A stretch of 64,000 nt of DNA from Onthovicinus sp900555545 (GTDB lineage: Bacteria > Bacillota > Clostridia > Oscillospirales > Acutalibacteraceae). This document shows, piece after piece, positions 26,786 to 36,128 of this stretch (position 1 is the first letter of the stretch; each line of letters opens with the position of its first letter). The translations under genes and the position numbers were made by a program. The notes below the pieces were generated by a model. That model searched no databases. It had not been told where the DNA came from and saw only the letters and a program-made list of their open reading frames with translations. Location of the stretch: NCBI GenBank assembly GCA_949296915.1, contig CASFPX010000004.1, positions 62,001 through 126,000 of the forward strand, written 5' to 3'.

Positions 26786-28579
26786 TTATTTATACAGGGG
26801 GCCATAATTGGCGCACGCGCGGTAGTCAGCCCCCTCTGCGTCCATACCAAAGGCGTTCCACGCGCTCGGACGGAAGATTTCCTCCTCCGGCACGTTGTGC
26901 ATGGCGACCGGGATACGCAGCATGGAGCACAGCGTGATCAGGTCCGCACCGATATGGCCGTAGCTGATTGCGCCGTGGTTCGCGCCCCAGTGGTTCATCA
27001 CGTCATACGCCGTCTTGAAAGCGCCCTTACCGGTAGTGCGCGGCGCAAACCACGTGCAGGGCCAGGTGTAGTCGGTGCGCTTCCACAGCTTATCGCTGAC
27101 TTCGGCTGGCAGCTTGACTGTCCAACCCTCGGCGATCTGGAGCATTGGGCCAAGTCCCTTGACCAGGTTCAGGCGGATCATGGTCACAGGCATCTCGGCC
27201 TCCGTCAGGAAGCGGGAGGAATATCCGCCGCCGCGGAAATAGCCCTGGTCGGCCGCATTCCACGTGGTGGCAGCCATGATGGCGTCCTGATCGGCCTGCG
27301 TGACGTTGTACCACTCCTTCATCACGGCGTTCCCGTCCGAATCGACCGCCTTACCGTTTGCATCCAGGCAGGCTGCGCCGGAGTTAATCAGATGGATGAA
27401 GCCGCCTGCCTCTTTGGCCTTTCCCTCGAGTTCATAGCCGGTGACACGCTTGACGGCTTCCGGGCTCCAGTAGGTACGCACGTCGGCGAAGATCTGCGCA
27501 CGGTTGGTGAGCAGCTTCATGAACAGCATACCCAGCCCGTTGAGCACGTCGTTCTCCGTGGCGAGCACATACGGCTCGCGCGCGCCGTTCCAGTCAAAGG
27601 AGGTGTTCAGCATGGCCTCCGCAAAATCCGCGTTCGGATAGAAGTCCGTCCACTGGCGCTGGCCCTGGAAGCCCGCGGCGATGGCATTGTGACCCACGCG
27701 CTCCTCCTCACAGCCCTCCGGCAGGTTCTTGTTGCCGTTCATCAGATCTTTGATGATGCACATCATCTTGACGACGAACTCCCAGTCCTTCTCCTTCTCC
27801 TCCGCACTCTTCTGCACGGACTCCGGGTTCTTGTCAAAACCGATGATGCACTTTTCCTTGGTCCAGGCGAGCGCCTTCTGGAACTCCGCCTCATCGTAGA
27901 TGCCCTCCGTCATGCGGCGGATGATCTCGACCTCGTCCACGGACTCCACGCGCATGCCGAGGTATTCCTCGATAAACGCCGGATCGACGATAGAGCCGCC
28001 GATGCCCATGCAGATGGAGCCGATCTGAAGATAGGACTTGCCGCGCATGGTGGCGACGGCGACGGCCGCGCGGCCAAAACGCAGGATCTTCTCCCGCACA
28101 TCAGCCGGGATCTCGGTATCGTCCGCCTCGCAGACGTCGTGGCCGTAGATGCCGAACGCGGGCAGGCCCTTTTGCGCATGGGTGGCCAGGACAGATGCAA
28201 GATACACGGCTCCCGGGCGCTCCGTACCGTTAAAGCCCCAGACGGCCTTGATGGTCTTGGGGTCCATATCCATGGTCTCCGCGCCGTAGCACCAGCACGG
28301 GGTGACGGTCAGGGTGATATCCACACCGGCCTTTTTAAACTGGTCGGCGCAGGCCGCCGCCTCTGCCACGCGGCCGATGGTGGTATCGGAGATGATCACC
28401 TTGACCGGTTCGCCGTTGGAATAGCGGATATTCTCCTCAAGCAGCTTAGCCGCGGCGCGCGCCATGTTCATGGTCTGCTCCTCGAGCGACTCACGCACCT
28501 TCATGTAACCGCGCCGTCCATCGATCGTCGGCCGGATGCCGATCACCGGGTAATCCCCGATCAATCTGTTCTCTGCCAT
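26786..28579 (-). CDS. fucI: L-fucose isomerase
   Basis: Converts L-fucose to L-fuculose, first committed step of the pathway. 597 residues, the family length. Recognisable blocks are IGIRPTIDGRRGYMKVRESL, GHDVCEADDTEIP, GFQGQRQWTDFYPNADFAE and the C-terminal NHGAISYGHIGADLITLCSM. ATG 28579 (MAENRLIGDYPVIG) has GGGAGG upstream; the frame opens seven codons earlier without similarity. First gene of the fuc operon, facing the AraC regulator. Confidence 0.96.
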   Translation of the reverse strand: MAENRLIGDYPVIGIRPTIDGRRGYMKVRESLEEQTMNMARAAAKLLEENIRYSNGEPVKVIISDTTIGRVAEAAACADQFKKAGVDITLTVTPCWCYGAETMDMDPKTIKAVWGFNGTERPGAVYLASVLATHAQKGLPAFGIYGHDVCEADDTEIPADVREKILRFGRAAVAVATMRGKSYLQIGSICMGIGGSIVDPAFIEEYLGMRVESVDEVEIIRRMTEGIYDEAEFQKALAWTKEKCIIGFDKNPESVQKSAEEKEKDWEFVVKMMCIIKDLMNGNKNLPEGCEEERVGHNAIAAGFQGQRQWTDFYPNADFAEAMLNTSFDWNGAREPYVLATENDVLNGLGMLFMKLLTNRAQIFADVRTYWSPEAVKRVTGYELEGKAKEAGGFIHLINSGAACLDANGKAVDSDGNAVMKEWYNVTQADQDAIMAATTWNAADQGYFRGGGYSSRFLTEAEMPVTMIRLNLVKGLGPMLQIAEGWTVKLPAEVSDKLWKRTDYTWPCTWFAPRTTGKGAFKTAYDVMNHWGANHGAISYGHIGADLITLCSMLRIPVAMHNVPEEEIFRPSAWNAFGMDAEGADYRACANYGPLYK

Positions 28580-28633
28580 GGTAAATTCCTCCCGTATCAT
28601 CTAAAATTTGCAAAATTCCATATATGCTTTTTT

Positions 28634-28642
28634 ATTATAGCA
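28634..28642 (-). promoter_or_regulatory. extended -10 of the fucI promoter
   Basis: Minus-strand TGCTATAAT, an extended -10 box without a good -35, typical for an activator-dependent promoter. It lies 55 bp before fucI in the divergent region. Confidence 0.6.
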
Positions 28643-28763
28643 CAACACCCCCTAGGCGTCTCGTTTTATTGTCACTTTAAATAGTAAAATTTTCATTTTG
28701 AGCTAAAAACTCTTCAATTTGTTCGCCAATTGCATGAAAAGCATTTTCTTTTTGTCTGCTTCA

Positions 28764-28772
28764 TGGTATAAT
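28764..28772 (+). promoter_or_regulatory. extended -10 of the AraC-regulator promoter
   Basis: TGGTATAAT with no clear -35, 36 bp before the ATG at 28809. With the fucI promoter it makes a divergent activator-type control region. Confidence 0.6.
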
Positions 28773-28808
28773 AGGCTGGTAATTTATTCATGTTCTGTGA
28801 GGAATCTC

Positions 28809-29678
28809 ATGAAGTACAGCGAATATTTTGAACGTAAGACCCATGGGACCATCGATTTCCCATTTGCCTTTTACGATGTCACATACCGGCACCCCCAGTA
28901 CAATATGCCCCTGCACTGGCACAGCGAGTGCGAGGTCCTGAGGGTGGTCTCCGGCTCTTTTCAGTTAAATCTCAACAGCGAGCAGATCACACTGCAAGCT
29001 GGTGAATATGCCTTTATCGGCAGCGGCTTGCTGCACGGCGGGATCCCGGACAACTGTCACTATCAGTGCCTGGTATTCAGCATGGATTTTTTCCCCCGCA
29101 CACTCCCCGTCTGCTCCACTCAGCTACACAGCATACAGATGAATGGCCTCCTGCTCCCCAAACGTTTTTCGAGCGGGGAAGAGCGCTACACACGCCCCTT
29201 GCAGGATGCGTTTGACGCCATGGAAAACGCTGCCAGGATCCCCGCGTGCAGGCTGCGGGCCATTGGGGATCTGTGCCGCTTTTTCGCCCTGATTCTGGAG
29301 GATCAAAAATATGACCGGCGGGCCGGGATTTCCCTCCAGCTGAAAAAGAAGATGAAGCAATATAAGATGATCCTCGCCTTTATTGAGGAGCACTATGCGG
29401 AAAAGGTAACGCTCGACGAGTTGGCAAACTGTGTCTCCATGAACAAGAACTATTTTTGCAAATTCTTCTATGATCTGACGCAGCGGTCCCCCATGGAATA
29501 TCTGAATTACTACAGGATTGAGGCGGCGTGCGAGCAGCTCTCACGCACAGATAAGAGTATTACCGAGATCGCATTGGACTGTGGGTTCAGTGACGTGAGT
29601 TACTTTACCAAGGTGTTTAAAAAATACAAGGGAATCACCCCGAGCCGGTATGAGGCACAGGCGAACCCTACCGAATAG
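28809..29678 (+). CDS. AraC-family transcriptional regulator
   Basis: 289 residues. An N-terminal cupin sugar sensor (LHWHSECEVLRVVSGSFQLN, then LQAGEYAFIGSGLLHGG) is followed by a double helix-turn-helix (VTLDELANCVSMNKNYFCKF and TEIALDCGFSDVSYFTKVFK). ATG 28809 has GAGGAA just upstream. Being divergent from fucI and next to a glycosidase gene, it is the likely activator of the fucose operon and perhaps of the genes to its right. Confidence 0.93.
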   Translation: MKYSEYFERKTHGTIDFPFAFYDVTYRHPQYNMPLHWHSECEVLRVVSGSFQLNLNSEQITLQAGEYAFIGSGLLHGGIPDNCHYQCLVFSMDFFPRTLPVCSTQLHSIQMNGLLLPKRFSSGEERYTRPLQDAFDAMENAARIPACRLRAIGDLCRFFALILEDQKYDRRAGISLQLKKKMKQYKMILAFIEEHYAEKVTLDELANCVSMNKNYFCKFFYDLTQRSPMEYLNYYRIEAACEQLSRTDKSITEIALDCGFSDVSYFTKVFKKYKGITPSRYEAQANPTE

Positions 29679-29766
29679 CACTTTTTCTGGTCGAAATCGA
29701 GCGGCGGGCAGGTACCACATCCATCTCACCGCTGACGATAAAAATTTGATAGAGCAGGTGACAAAC

Positions 29767-31239
29767 ATGAATCGCGTATGCAAATGGTTTTCCGCAGGCT
29801 TAGCCGGTGTTTTTCTTATCACCGCACTCTCAGCCTGTACGGACAGCGAGCCCACCGGCCCCGCTACCCTGACGGTTGATCTGAACGACCGCCATCAGAC
29901 GATGGAGGGCTTTGGCGCAAGCTCCGCCTGGTGGTCCCAGGAGATCGGCGGATGGACGGATACCGGTGCATCCGGCAAGCAGGTGCGTGAGGAGATTATG
30001 GATCTTCTCTACTCCGAGGACGGGCTGGGGCTGAACATCTACCGCTATAATCTGGGAGCGGGCACCGGGACGGGAGAAAAACCCGGCGTGTTTGAGGACA
30101 GCTGGCGCAGCGCTCAAAGTTTTATCGACGACAACGGCAACATTGACTATTCCCTGGATGCAAACGCCGTGTGGTGCATGAACCGCGCCGTCGAGCTGGG
30201 GGCGGACAAAGTGTTCTTCTTCTCCAACAGCGCGCCAGACACGATGACCATCACCGGTATGCCCCACAGCGAGGAGCAGCGGAAAAAGGTGACCAACCTG
30301 GCGCCCGAGAACTATCAGGCCTTTGCCGACTACGCGCTTGACGCCGTGGAGCACTTCCGGGCTCAGGGGATCCCTGTGATGGCGATCTCCCCGATCAACG
30401 AGCCGCAGTGGACATGGCAGGGCGGCCAGGAGGGCTGCCACTATGAACCGGACGAGATGGTCGCCCTTTATAAGGTGTTTTATCAGGAGATGCTCAACCG
30501 CGGATTGACCGATGAGGTAGAGCTGGATATGTTTGAATCGGGACAGTTCGGCGGATTGAAAAAGTTCCGTAAGTGGTTTAAAGCCATTGCGGAGGACGAG
30601 ACGCTCGGACCAATCTTCCACACCCTGAGCGGTCACTCCTACAACAGCTCCTTTGAGGATAAGGAGAAAACCGCCAAATGGCTCAAGAAAAATTACCCCG
30701 ATTTAAAGATCCGCTGCACGGAGTGGACGGAGATGACCGGAGGCCGTGACGTGGGCATGGATTCCGCCGTCATCATGGCCGATATGATCTGCAACGACCT
30801 GAAAATTCTGGACGCGATCTCCTGGACATATTGGCTGGCAGTCTCGCGGTACGACTGGCGCGACGGCCTGCTGTATGTGGAACAGAACGAACCGATCCCG
30901 CAGACCTATACCATGACCAAGCGTTATTACGGGTACGGCAACTTTACCAAGTTCGTCAAAGAGGGCGCTGTACGCGTCGGCACACAGATGGACAACGAGG
31001 GCAGCCTGAACAGCATTGCCTTCGAACAGGATGGCAAGCTGACCATGGTCCTGGTCAACAGCTCCGCGGAAAATGAACGTCAGGTCTCCTTTAATATCGC
31101 CAATGCCAATTATCAGACGATGACCACCTGGCTGACGGATGCGGATCACGACTTGGAGCAGACCGCACAGGCCGGTTACAGCGCGCAGAGTTCCGTCACA
31201 CTGCCCCCGCAGTCCGTGATGACGGTTGTATTGGAATAG
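29767..31239 (+). CDS. glycoside hydrolase family 30 lipoprotein
   Basis: 490 residues. Lipoprotein signal (MNRVCKWFSAGLAGVFLITA, lipobox LSAC) places it outside the cell. The GH30 pattern is clear: MEGFGASSAWWSQEIG, IYRYNLGAGTG, acid/base E212 in ISPINEPQW and nucleophile E319 in CTEWTEM, then a C-terminal beta-sandwich (VLVNSSAENERQVSFNIA). GH30 enzymes attack beta-linked glycans (glucosyl-, xylo-, beta-1,6-galactan and fucosyl forms); the exact substrate is not decided by these motifs. It starts 88 bp after the regulator. Confidence 0.88.
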   Translation: MNRVCKWFSAGLAGVFLITALSACTDSEPTGPATLTVDLNDRHQTMEGFGASSAWWSQEIGGWTDTGASGKQVREEIMDLLYSEDGLGLNIYRYNLGAGTGTGEKPGVFEDSWRSAQSFIDDNGNIDYSLDANAVWCMNRAVELGADKVFFFSNSAPDTMTITGMPHSEEQRKKVTNLAPENYQAFADYALDAVEHFRAQGIPVMAISPINEPQWTWQGGQEGCHYEPDEMVALYKVFYQEMLNRGLTDEVELDMFESGQFGGLKKFRKWFKAIAEDETLGPIFHTLSGHSYNSSFEDKEKTAKWLKKNYPDLKIRCTEWTEMTGGRDVGMDSAVIMADMICNDLKILDAISWTYWLAVSRYDWRDGLLYVEQNEPIPQTYTMTKRYYGYGNFTKFVKEGAVRVGTQMDNEGSLNSIAFEQDGKLTMVLVNSSAENERQVSFNIANANYQTMTTWLTDADHDLEQTAQAGYSAQSSVTLPPQSVMTVVLE

Positions 31240-31257
31240 CGGAGAAAGTGGCAGTTT

Positions 31258-33426
31258 ATGGCTAAAATCACTTTTCCAAACGAGGATCTGCGCACACTGG
31301 AAGCGCTTGGCGCATGGATCAACAGGCAGACGGATAAGACCGCCGTGGAAATTCGGCCCGGTACCTATTACGGGACATTACACCTGGAGGGGCTTCAATG
31401 CCCCTCTCTCTTGCTGTATGCGCCCAGCGGGGCCACACTCACCGGCTGCCGGAGGATTCGCGCCCAATTTACACCTTGCGGCGGTGGGCTCCTTGCGGCA
31501 CCCATCGGCACGGGGCTGTGCCCGGAGCGGCTAAAAATTGATGACAAAATGAAAATACTGGCGCGCTATCCCAAATACGATCCTGGCTCTTTGCTCAATG
31601 GGGCCACAGATTACGCGGATATCTGCCGCCGGATCCGGGAAGAAAAAGACGTTGCCGGCGCCTATCTGCACAGCCTGCATGAGCACGAGTGGGGCTCCAA
31701 CGATTACCGGATCACCGGGCGCAAAGAAAAGGAGCCGATTTTAGAATGGGTTGGGAACAACAACCGCAGCAGCAGATTTAAAAAGGATTGCGTCTATATC
31801 GAGAATCTTCCCTCCCTGCTCACCGATCCGGACGAGTGGTACTACGACCGGGCGACCGGCTTTCTCCATGTAACAGAAAATTCCCTTTCACCCGGCGAGC
31901 ACCATGTGGGAATTTTGGATCAGCTCTGCCTGCTATCCATCCACGACTGTATGCACACGCAAATAATTATAAAGGGAATTTGCTTTACAGATACGGATCG
32001 CAGCACCTTTAAATCGCCCTGGGAACGATATCTGCGCAGCGATTGGGCCTTCAACCGGGCCAGTGCCGTAGATATCCACAACAGCGGCAACATTCAGCTG
32101 GTAGCGTGCAAATTTGACAATCTCGGCTCAAATGCCATCGGCATTTTCAATGAGTGTAAAGATATTCACATTGACAGCTGTGACTTTCGCGACTGCCTGA
32201 CAAACGGTATCCTAATCCTCGGCAATCCAGACAGTACCTACTGCACCTCCTCTTGGGAGGGCTCCCGCCACCGCACACAGATGGAATCCCCCGGACAAAC
32301 GGGGCCGTCCAGCGAACATTATCCACGTGATATCCATATTACCCGCTGCCATTTTTATAACCTTGGCACAGAGGACAAACAGTCCGCCGGGGGTTGCATC
32401 AGCCTGGCGCTGCGCGTTACGGTTGACTGCTGCACGCTGCACCATCTGCCGCGCGCAGCGGTCAACATCTGCGAGAATGCCTTTGGCGGGCACACAATCA
32501 GCAACTGTGATCTGTTTGACTGCGTGCGGGAGACAGGAGACCACGGCCCATTTAACAGCTGGGGGCGCGACCGGTTTTGGACGCTTCGGGATGCGGATGA
32601 CCACACGGGAAAATTCGGCCTGCAAAAGAAGCCGTACGCACTGGCAGACATGCTCGAACCCAACACGATCCGCCATAATCGTGTAGTGGGTACTCGTGGC
32701 TTTGGGATCGATCTGGACGACGGATCCAGTAACTATATCATCGAAAACAACCTGTGTATTGGCGTTGGTATCAAACTGCGGGAAGGTTTTTACCGCACGG
32801 TGCGCAACAATGTATTGATTGGCGCACCGCTTGACCTGCACGCCACTTACGCCGGCAACGACGACCTTCTCACACATAATATCGTCTGCAATCCGGTCGC
32901 GGTCCGCCCCATCCTGCTCAATCGTGGCTACACCACGCGGGTGGAGGAAAACATCTTCCTAAACGCCTCGGCTAAAATCCGGAAACAAAAACTTTTGCGG
33001 GGGAGAAATAACGTGTGGGATACCGCAGAAGCTCAAAGTCTGCTCGGGCGTTTGGACTACTACCCCGGATTCGTTCCCTTTTCCTTAGAATTTGGATGCC
33101 CCAGTGCGCCTCAGCCCAATCTTGACAGGCTCCCCCTCCAGACCGCAGACAAGCCCCGCCAGATCAGAAACCGTTTTGGAAAATTTTCCGCCGTAGATGA
33201 GCAAATCCGCTCTTACACTGCCGCCCCTGGGACAGATGGCCTGTACGTGCTGCGTGTTGGACTCTTTTCCCCTCTGCGGCGGTATGGCGTTCAGCCGGAG
33301 GATATCCTCCTGAAGTTGGGTGATGCGCCCGTCAACGGAGCACAGTTCGACTTTGGCCAGTTAAAAAAGTGCCAGGTGATCACCGTATTTCGTAAAAACA
33401 AAATTCAAGTATTATCTCCGCGATAA
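31258..33426 (+). CDS. right-handed beta-helix carbohydrate-active protein, no signal peptide
   Basis: 722 residues. Many short beta-helix rungs (for example IHNSGNIQLVACKFDNLGSN, CKDIHIDSCDFRDCLTNG, SNYIIENNLCIGVGIKL) form a parallel beta-helix, with a conserved-looking loop ETGDHGPFNSWGRDRFW near 425-440. The ending (RRYGVQPEDILLKLGDAPV) resembles a small PDZ-like domain. The style suggests a glycosidase such as the GH141 or GH120 groups; GH141 contains alpha-L-fucosidases, which would fit the fucose context, but this is inference. No signal peptide or membrane segment is present. It begins 18 bp after GH30; the GGAG site is rather far (13 nt). Confidence 0.75.
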   Translation: MAKITFPNEDLRTLEALGAWINRQTDKTAVEIRPGTYYGTLHLEGLQCPSLLLYAPSGATLTGCRRIRAQFTPCGGGLLAAPIGTGLCPERLKIDDKMKILARYPKYDPGSLLNGATDYADICRRIREEKDVAGAYLHSLHEHEWGSNDYRITGRKEKEPILEWVGNNNRSSRFKKDCVYIENLPSLLTDPDEWYYDRATGFLHVTENSLSPGEHHVGILDQLCLLSIHDCMHTQIIIKGICFTDTDRSTFKSPWERYLRSDWAFNRASAVDIHNSGNIQLVACKFDNLGSNAIGIFNECKDIHIDSCDFRDCLTNGILILGNPDSTYCTSSWEGSRHRTQMESPGQTGPSSEHYPRDIHITRCHFYNLGTEDKQSAGGCISLALRVTVDCCTLHHLPRAAVNICENAFGGHTISNCDLFDCVRETGDHGPFNSWGRDRFWTLRDADDHTGKFGLQKKPYALADMLEPNTIRHNRVVGTRGFGIDLDDGSSNYIIENNLCIGVGIKLREGFYRTVRNNVLIGAPLDLHATYAGNDDLLTHNIVCNPVAVRPILLNRGYTTRVEENIFLNASAKIRKQKLLRGRNNVWDTAEAQSLLGRLDYYPGFVPFSLEFGCPSAPQPNLDRLPLQTADKPRQIRNRFGKFSAVDEQIRSYTAAPGTDGLYVLRVGLFSPLRRYGVQPEDILLKLGDAPVNGAQFDFGQLKKCQVITVFRKNKIQVLSPR

Positions 33427-33471
33427 TAGAGCGAAGAGATGCGGCGACTGCCGGCAAATCTTGCCAACAGC

Positions 33472-33504
33472 GGCCTTTTCCAGGTTGGAAAAGGCCCCGT
33501 TTTA
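33472..33504 (+). terminator. terminator after the beta-helix gene
   Basis: GGCCTTTTCC-AGGTT-GGAAAAGGCC (33472-33496) followed by CCGTTTTACTTTT. Confidence 0.8.
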
Positions 33505-33653
33505 CTTTTATATCCAATTTTAATTGATCCCGCAATATCAAATTCAAATAAGCATTAACTGCTGTTTTAACAATTTATTCACATAAAGATATTATTATAT
33601 ACTAAATATATTCTTAATATTTTATATGTTTTATGCAAAATTGTTGTTTTTCA

Positions 33654-33682
33654 TTGAACCTCTCCCCCCTCCATGTTACAAT
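33654..33682 (+). promoter_or_regulatory. promoter of the symporter/LRR operon
   Basis: TTGAAC (33654-33659), 17-bp spacer, TACAAT (33677-33682), 43 bp before the ATG. The preceding 130 bp is very AT-rich. Confidence 0.75.
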
Positions 33683-33725
33683 GATCTCAGTTGTATTATT
33701 CATCTATTTTTTTAGGAGGGAAAGC

Positions 33726-36128
33726 ATGAATTTAGGTAAAAAAATGGAGGAAACGCTCTCAAAAGTGGCAACTTACTGGAAAACGCCTCCGCTTGGCAAA
33801 TACGTCTCCTACAAAGAGGCTATCTCCTATGGTATTGGGGGAATGGGGGTACAATTCGTCATCTATTTCTCGTCGACAATCGCACTTTCCGCAACCAGTT
33901 TCCTTGTCGGCAACACAATCGGCATCAAACCTATGGACCTACAGTTGATGTCTATCGCATCAACACTCATCGGTTTTTTGATCACCATTGCACGTTCATA
34001 TATCATCGATAACTCCCGATTAAAAATGGGGAAATTTCGCCCATGGCTGGCGATTATGGGAATCCCCACCGTTATTCTCTCCATTATTTTTGTATGGCTC
34101 CCTTATGAGACCATGTCCTACAACGGGAAGGCCATAGCCGTTTTTATTTTTTACAATCTGATCCAGTGTTTTTATCCATTTTTTCAAAATTGTTATAACG
34201 ATCTGGTCAACGTCCTCTCCCCCAACTCATATGAGAGGACCGATATTGTGGCCGTCTCGTCTATCATCTATTCTATGGCGCCCACGCTGACGGGTATGTT
34301 TGTTCCCATGCTCTCGGAGCTCACCGGCGGATTAAACAATATCAATACATATCGTATCATCCATCCGATCGTGGCCGTTATCGGCGTAATATTTGCCTAT
34401 ATTGCGGTTTATGGGACAAAGGAGCGTATCGTCGTCGCAAAAACACACGTAGCGCATTTTAAATTTTCGGATGCGTTCCGTGCAGTTGCCAAAAACAAAT
34501 ATTTCTGGGTCACATCCATGGCGGGTTGGCTGGGCTTTTTGGAGGGGGCGGTCGGCGTCATCATCGGCTGGACCTTTATTTACGGCTACCCGGATCAGAT
34601 GGGGCTTTACGGCGTTGCCACCACGCTGATTGGCAATGCGGCCCTGTGGGCCATGCTTCTCTGCCCATGGGCGATCCGGACAATCGGCAAACGCAACCTG
34701 CTCATCTGGTGCAATTTTGCAAATATCTTTCTTATCGGGCTCTTGCTCCCACTGTATAAGAACCTGTTTGCCCTGATCGTCCTCTACTATCTCAACGGTT
34801 TTGTCAACTCGTTTTCTGTCGTCTACAATCAGGGGATCAATGCGGATATGCGTGATTATCAGCAGTGGTTTACCGGGGAAAGAATCGACGGGATGTTCGG
34901 AGCTGTTGGAATTATCGGCAGTTTTATCGGCATGTTTACAGGACTTGTGCTGCCCGCAATTTATCAATCTCTCGGGCTTGGCGACAACTACAATGTCCTT
35001 GAGGTTGCCTCCTTCCGCGAAGATATGTTTGAGGTTCTGATCATCGCCGCTGTGATTGGCGCATTTTTAAATATGGTTCCCTATTTCTTCTATGATCTGA
35101 CCGAGGTCAAGCAGCGTGGGATCGTGAAGGTCCTCAAGATCCGCGCCATGTTTGAAGACTATGGGAACGGCGTACTCAAGGACGAGACGCTCGTTGAGGC
35201 AATCGATATCATCGACGAGGCAAATTCCCTTTACGAGCAGCGGAAAAACATGGTCACCAAAGATGATGTCAAAAAGGCCAAACACCTACCCGAGAGAACC
35301 CCGGAGGAAAAGGCGTTCAAAAAAACGGAGATTAAACGGCTCGAGAAGGAATGCAGAAAATGCACCAAAGAGTACAAACAGAAGCTCCACGATACGATGG
35401 CTGCTGCAAAGGCCCTGCCGAATGCAACCCCAGAGGAAAAGCAGGCGCGGAAAGAAGCCATCCGTGCGGCACGGAAAGCTAACAGCACTGCAAAACGCAT
35501 TTATGAAGATATCTCTGTGTGCGATTTCGTAATCGACGAGATGAACAAGTACAAAACCAGACGTACACAGGCCCGTTATGAACGTTACGTTAAACTGGAT
35601 CAGGCTGGATACGCTGCAATTGCCAACGCCGATCGGTCTGTGTTGAGGGCGGCAAAATCCATGCCGGCCCACACGCATGAGGAGCGCGTCATCCGCAGCG
35701 ACGCAATCGCCGACGCCCGGTTGCTCCTAAACTGCCACAAAGCAATGAAGAAATATTATCCCGACGGTATTGTCGAACCCGACCGCGCCGCTATTGAAAA
35801 GGCGGAGGCGCTCCCCGAGGATACCAACGCACAGCGGCGCAACAAGAAAAAGCTCATCAAATCCTTAGTCAATGAAAAATCGCGATATACCCGCTCCGCC
35901 AAAATTCTGCTTGACGCCAAACGCATGATTGTCGAAAAACAGAATTTCACACATCTGGACGAGATCAGGAAGCAGTATACCGAATCCAAGGCGCGTCTGG
36001 ATGAAAAAATGGAGGCCCAAAGGATCGAGCATGAGAAGCTGGAGGAAAAGAGAAAAGCGGACCTTGAGAGAAGACGTCAGGAACGCCTTGCAAAGAGGAA
36101 AAACAGAAGGGGTGGCAAGAATGACTAA
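33726..36128 (+). CDS. GPH-family sugar:cation symporter with long charged C-terminal repeat domain
   Basis: 800 residues. The first 455 or so form a 12-helix GPH (glycoside-pentoside-hexuronide) symporter: GKYVSYKEAISYGIGGMG, KMGKFRPWLAIMGIPT and DYQQWFTGERIDGMFGAVG. Ordinary members end near 460-500; this one goes on for about 345 charged helical residues. That tail has four copies of a K-A-x-x-L/M-P-x-x-T-x-E/A-E/Q motif with LP or MP at residues 521-522, 563-564, 646-647 and 696-697, each followed by a basic helix, and ends in a KR-rich coiled segment. ATG 33726 follows AGGAGGG. The LRR lipoprotein gene overlaps its end. Substrate is probably a host-glycan sugar or oligosaccharide by context. 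Confidence 0.88.
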   Translation: MNLGKKMEETLSKVATYWKTPPLGKYVSYKEAISYGIGGMGVQFVIYFSSTIALSATSFLVGNTIGIKPMDLQLMSIASTLIGFLITIARSYIIDNSRLKMGKFRPWLAIMGIPTVILSIIFVWLPYETMSYNGKAIAVFIFYNLIQCFYPFFQNCYNDLVNVLSPNSYERTDIVAVSSIIYSMAPTLTGMFVPMLSELTGGLNNINTYRIIHPIVAVIGVIFAYIAVYGTKERIVVAKTHVAHFKFSDAFRAVAKNKYFWVTSMAGWLGFLEGAVGVIIGWTFIYGYPDQMGLYGVATTLIGNAALWAMLLCPWAIRTIGKRNLLIWCNFANIFLIGLLLPLYKNLFALIVLYYLNGFVNSFSVVYNQGINADMRDYQQWFTGERIDGMFGAVGIIGSFIGMFTGLVLPAIYQSLGLGDNYNVLEVASFREDMFEVLIIAAVIGAFLNMVPYFFYDLTEVKQRGIVKVLKIRAMFEDYGNGVLKDETLVEAIDIIDEANSLYEQRKNMVTKDDVKKAKHLPERTPEEKAFKKTEIKRLEKECRKCTKEYKQKLHDTMAAAKALPNATPEEKQARKEAIRAARKANSTAKRIYEDISVCDFVIDEMNKYKTRRTQARYERYVKLDQAGYAAIANADRSVLRAAKSMPAHTHEERVIRSDAIADARLLLNCHKAMKKYYPDGIVEPDRAAIEKAEALPEDTNAQRRNKKKLIKSLVNEKSRYTRSAKILLDAKRMIVEKQNFTHLDEIRKQYTESKARLDEKMEAQRIEHEKLEEKRKADLERRRQERLAKRKNRRGGKND

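Noticed and set aside
26897..28684. 595-codon plus-strand ORF opposite fucI
   Set aside because: Shadow of fucI, without motifs or start site.
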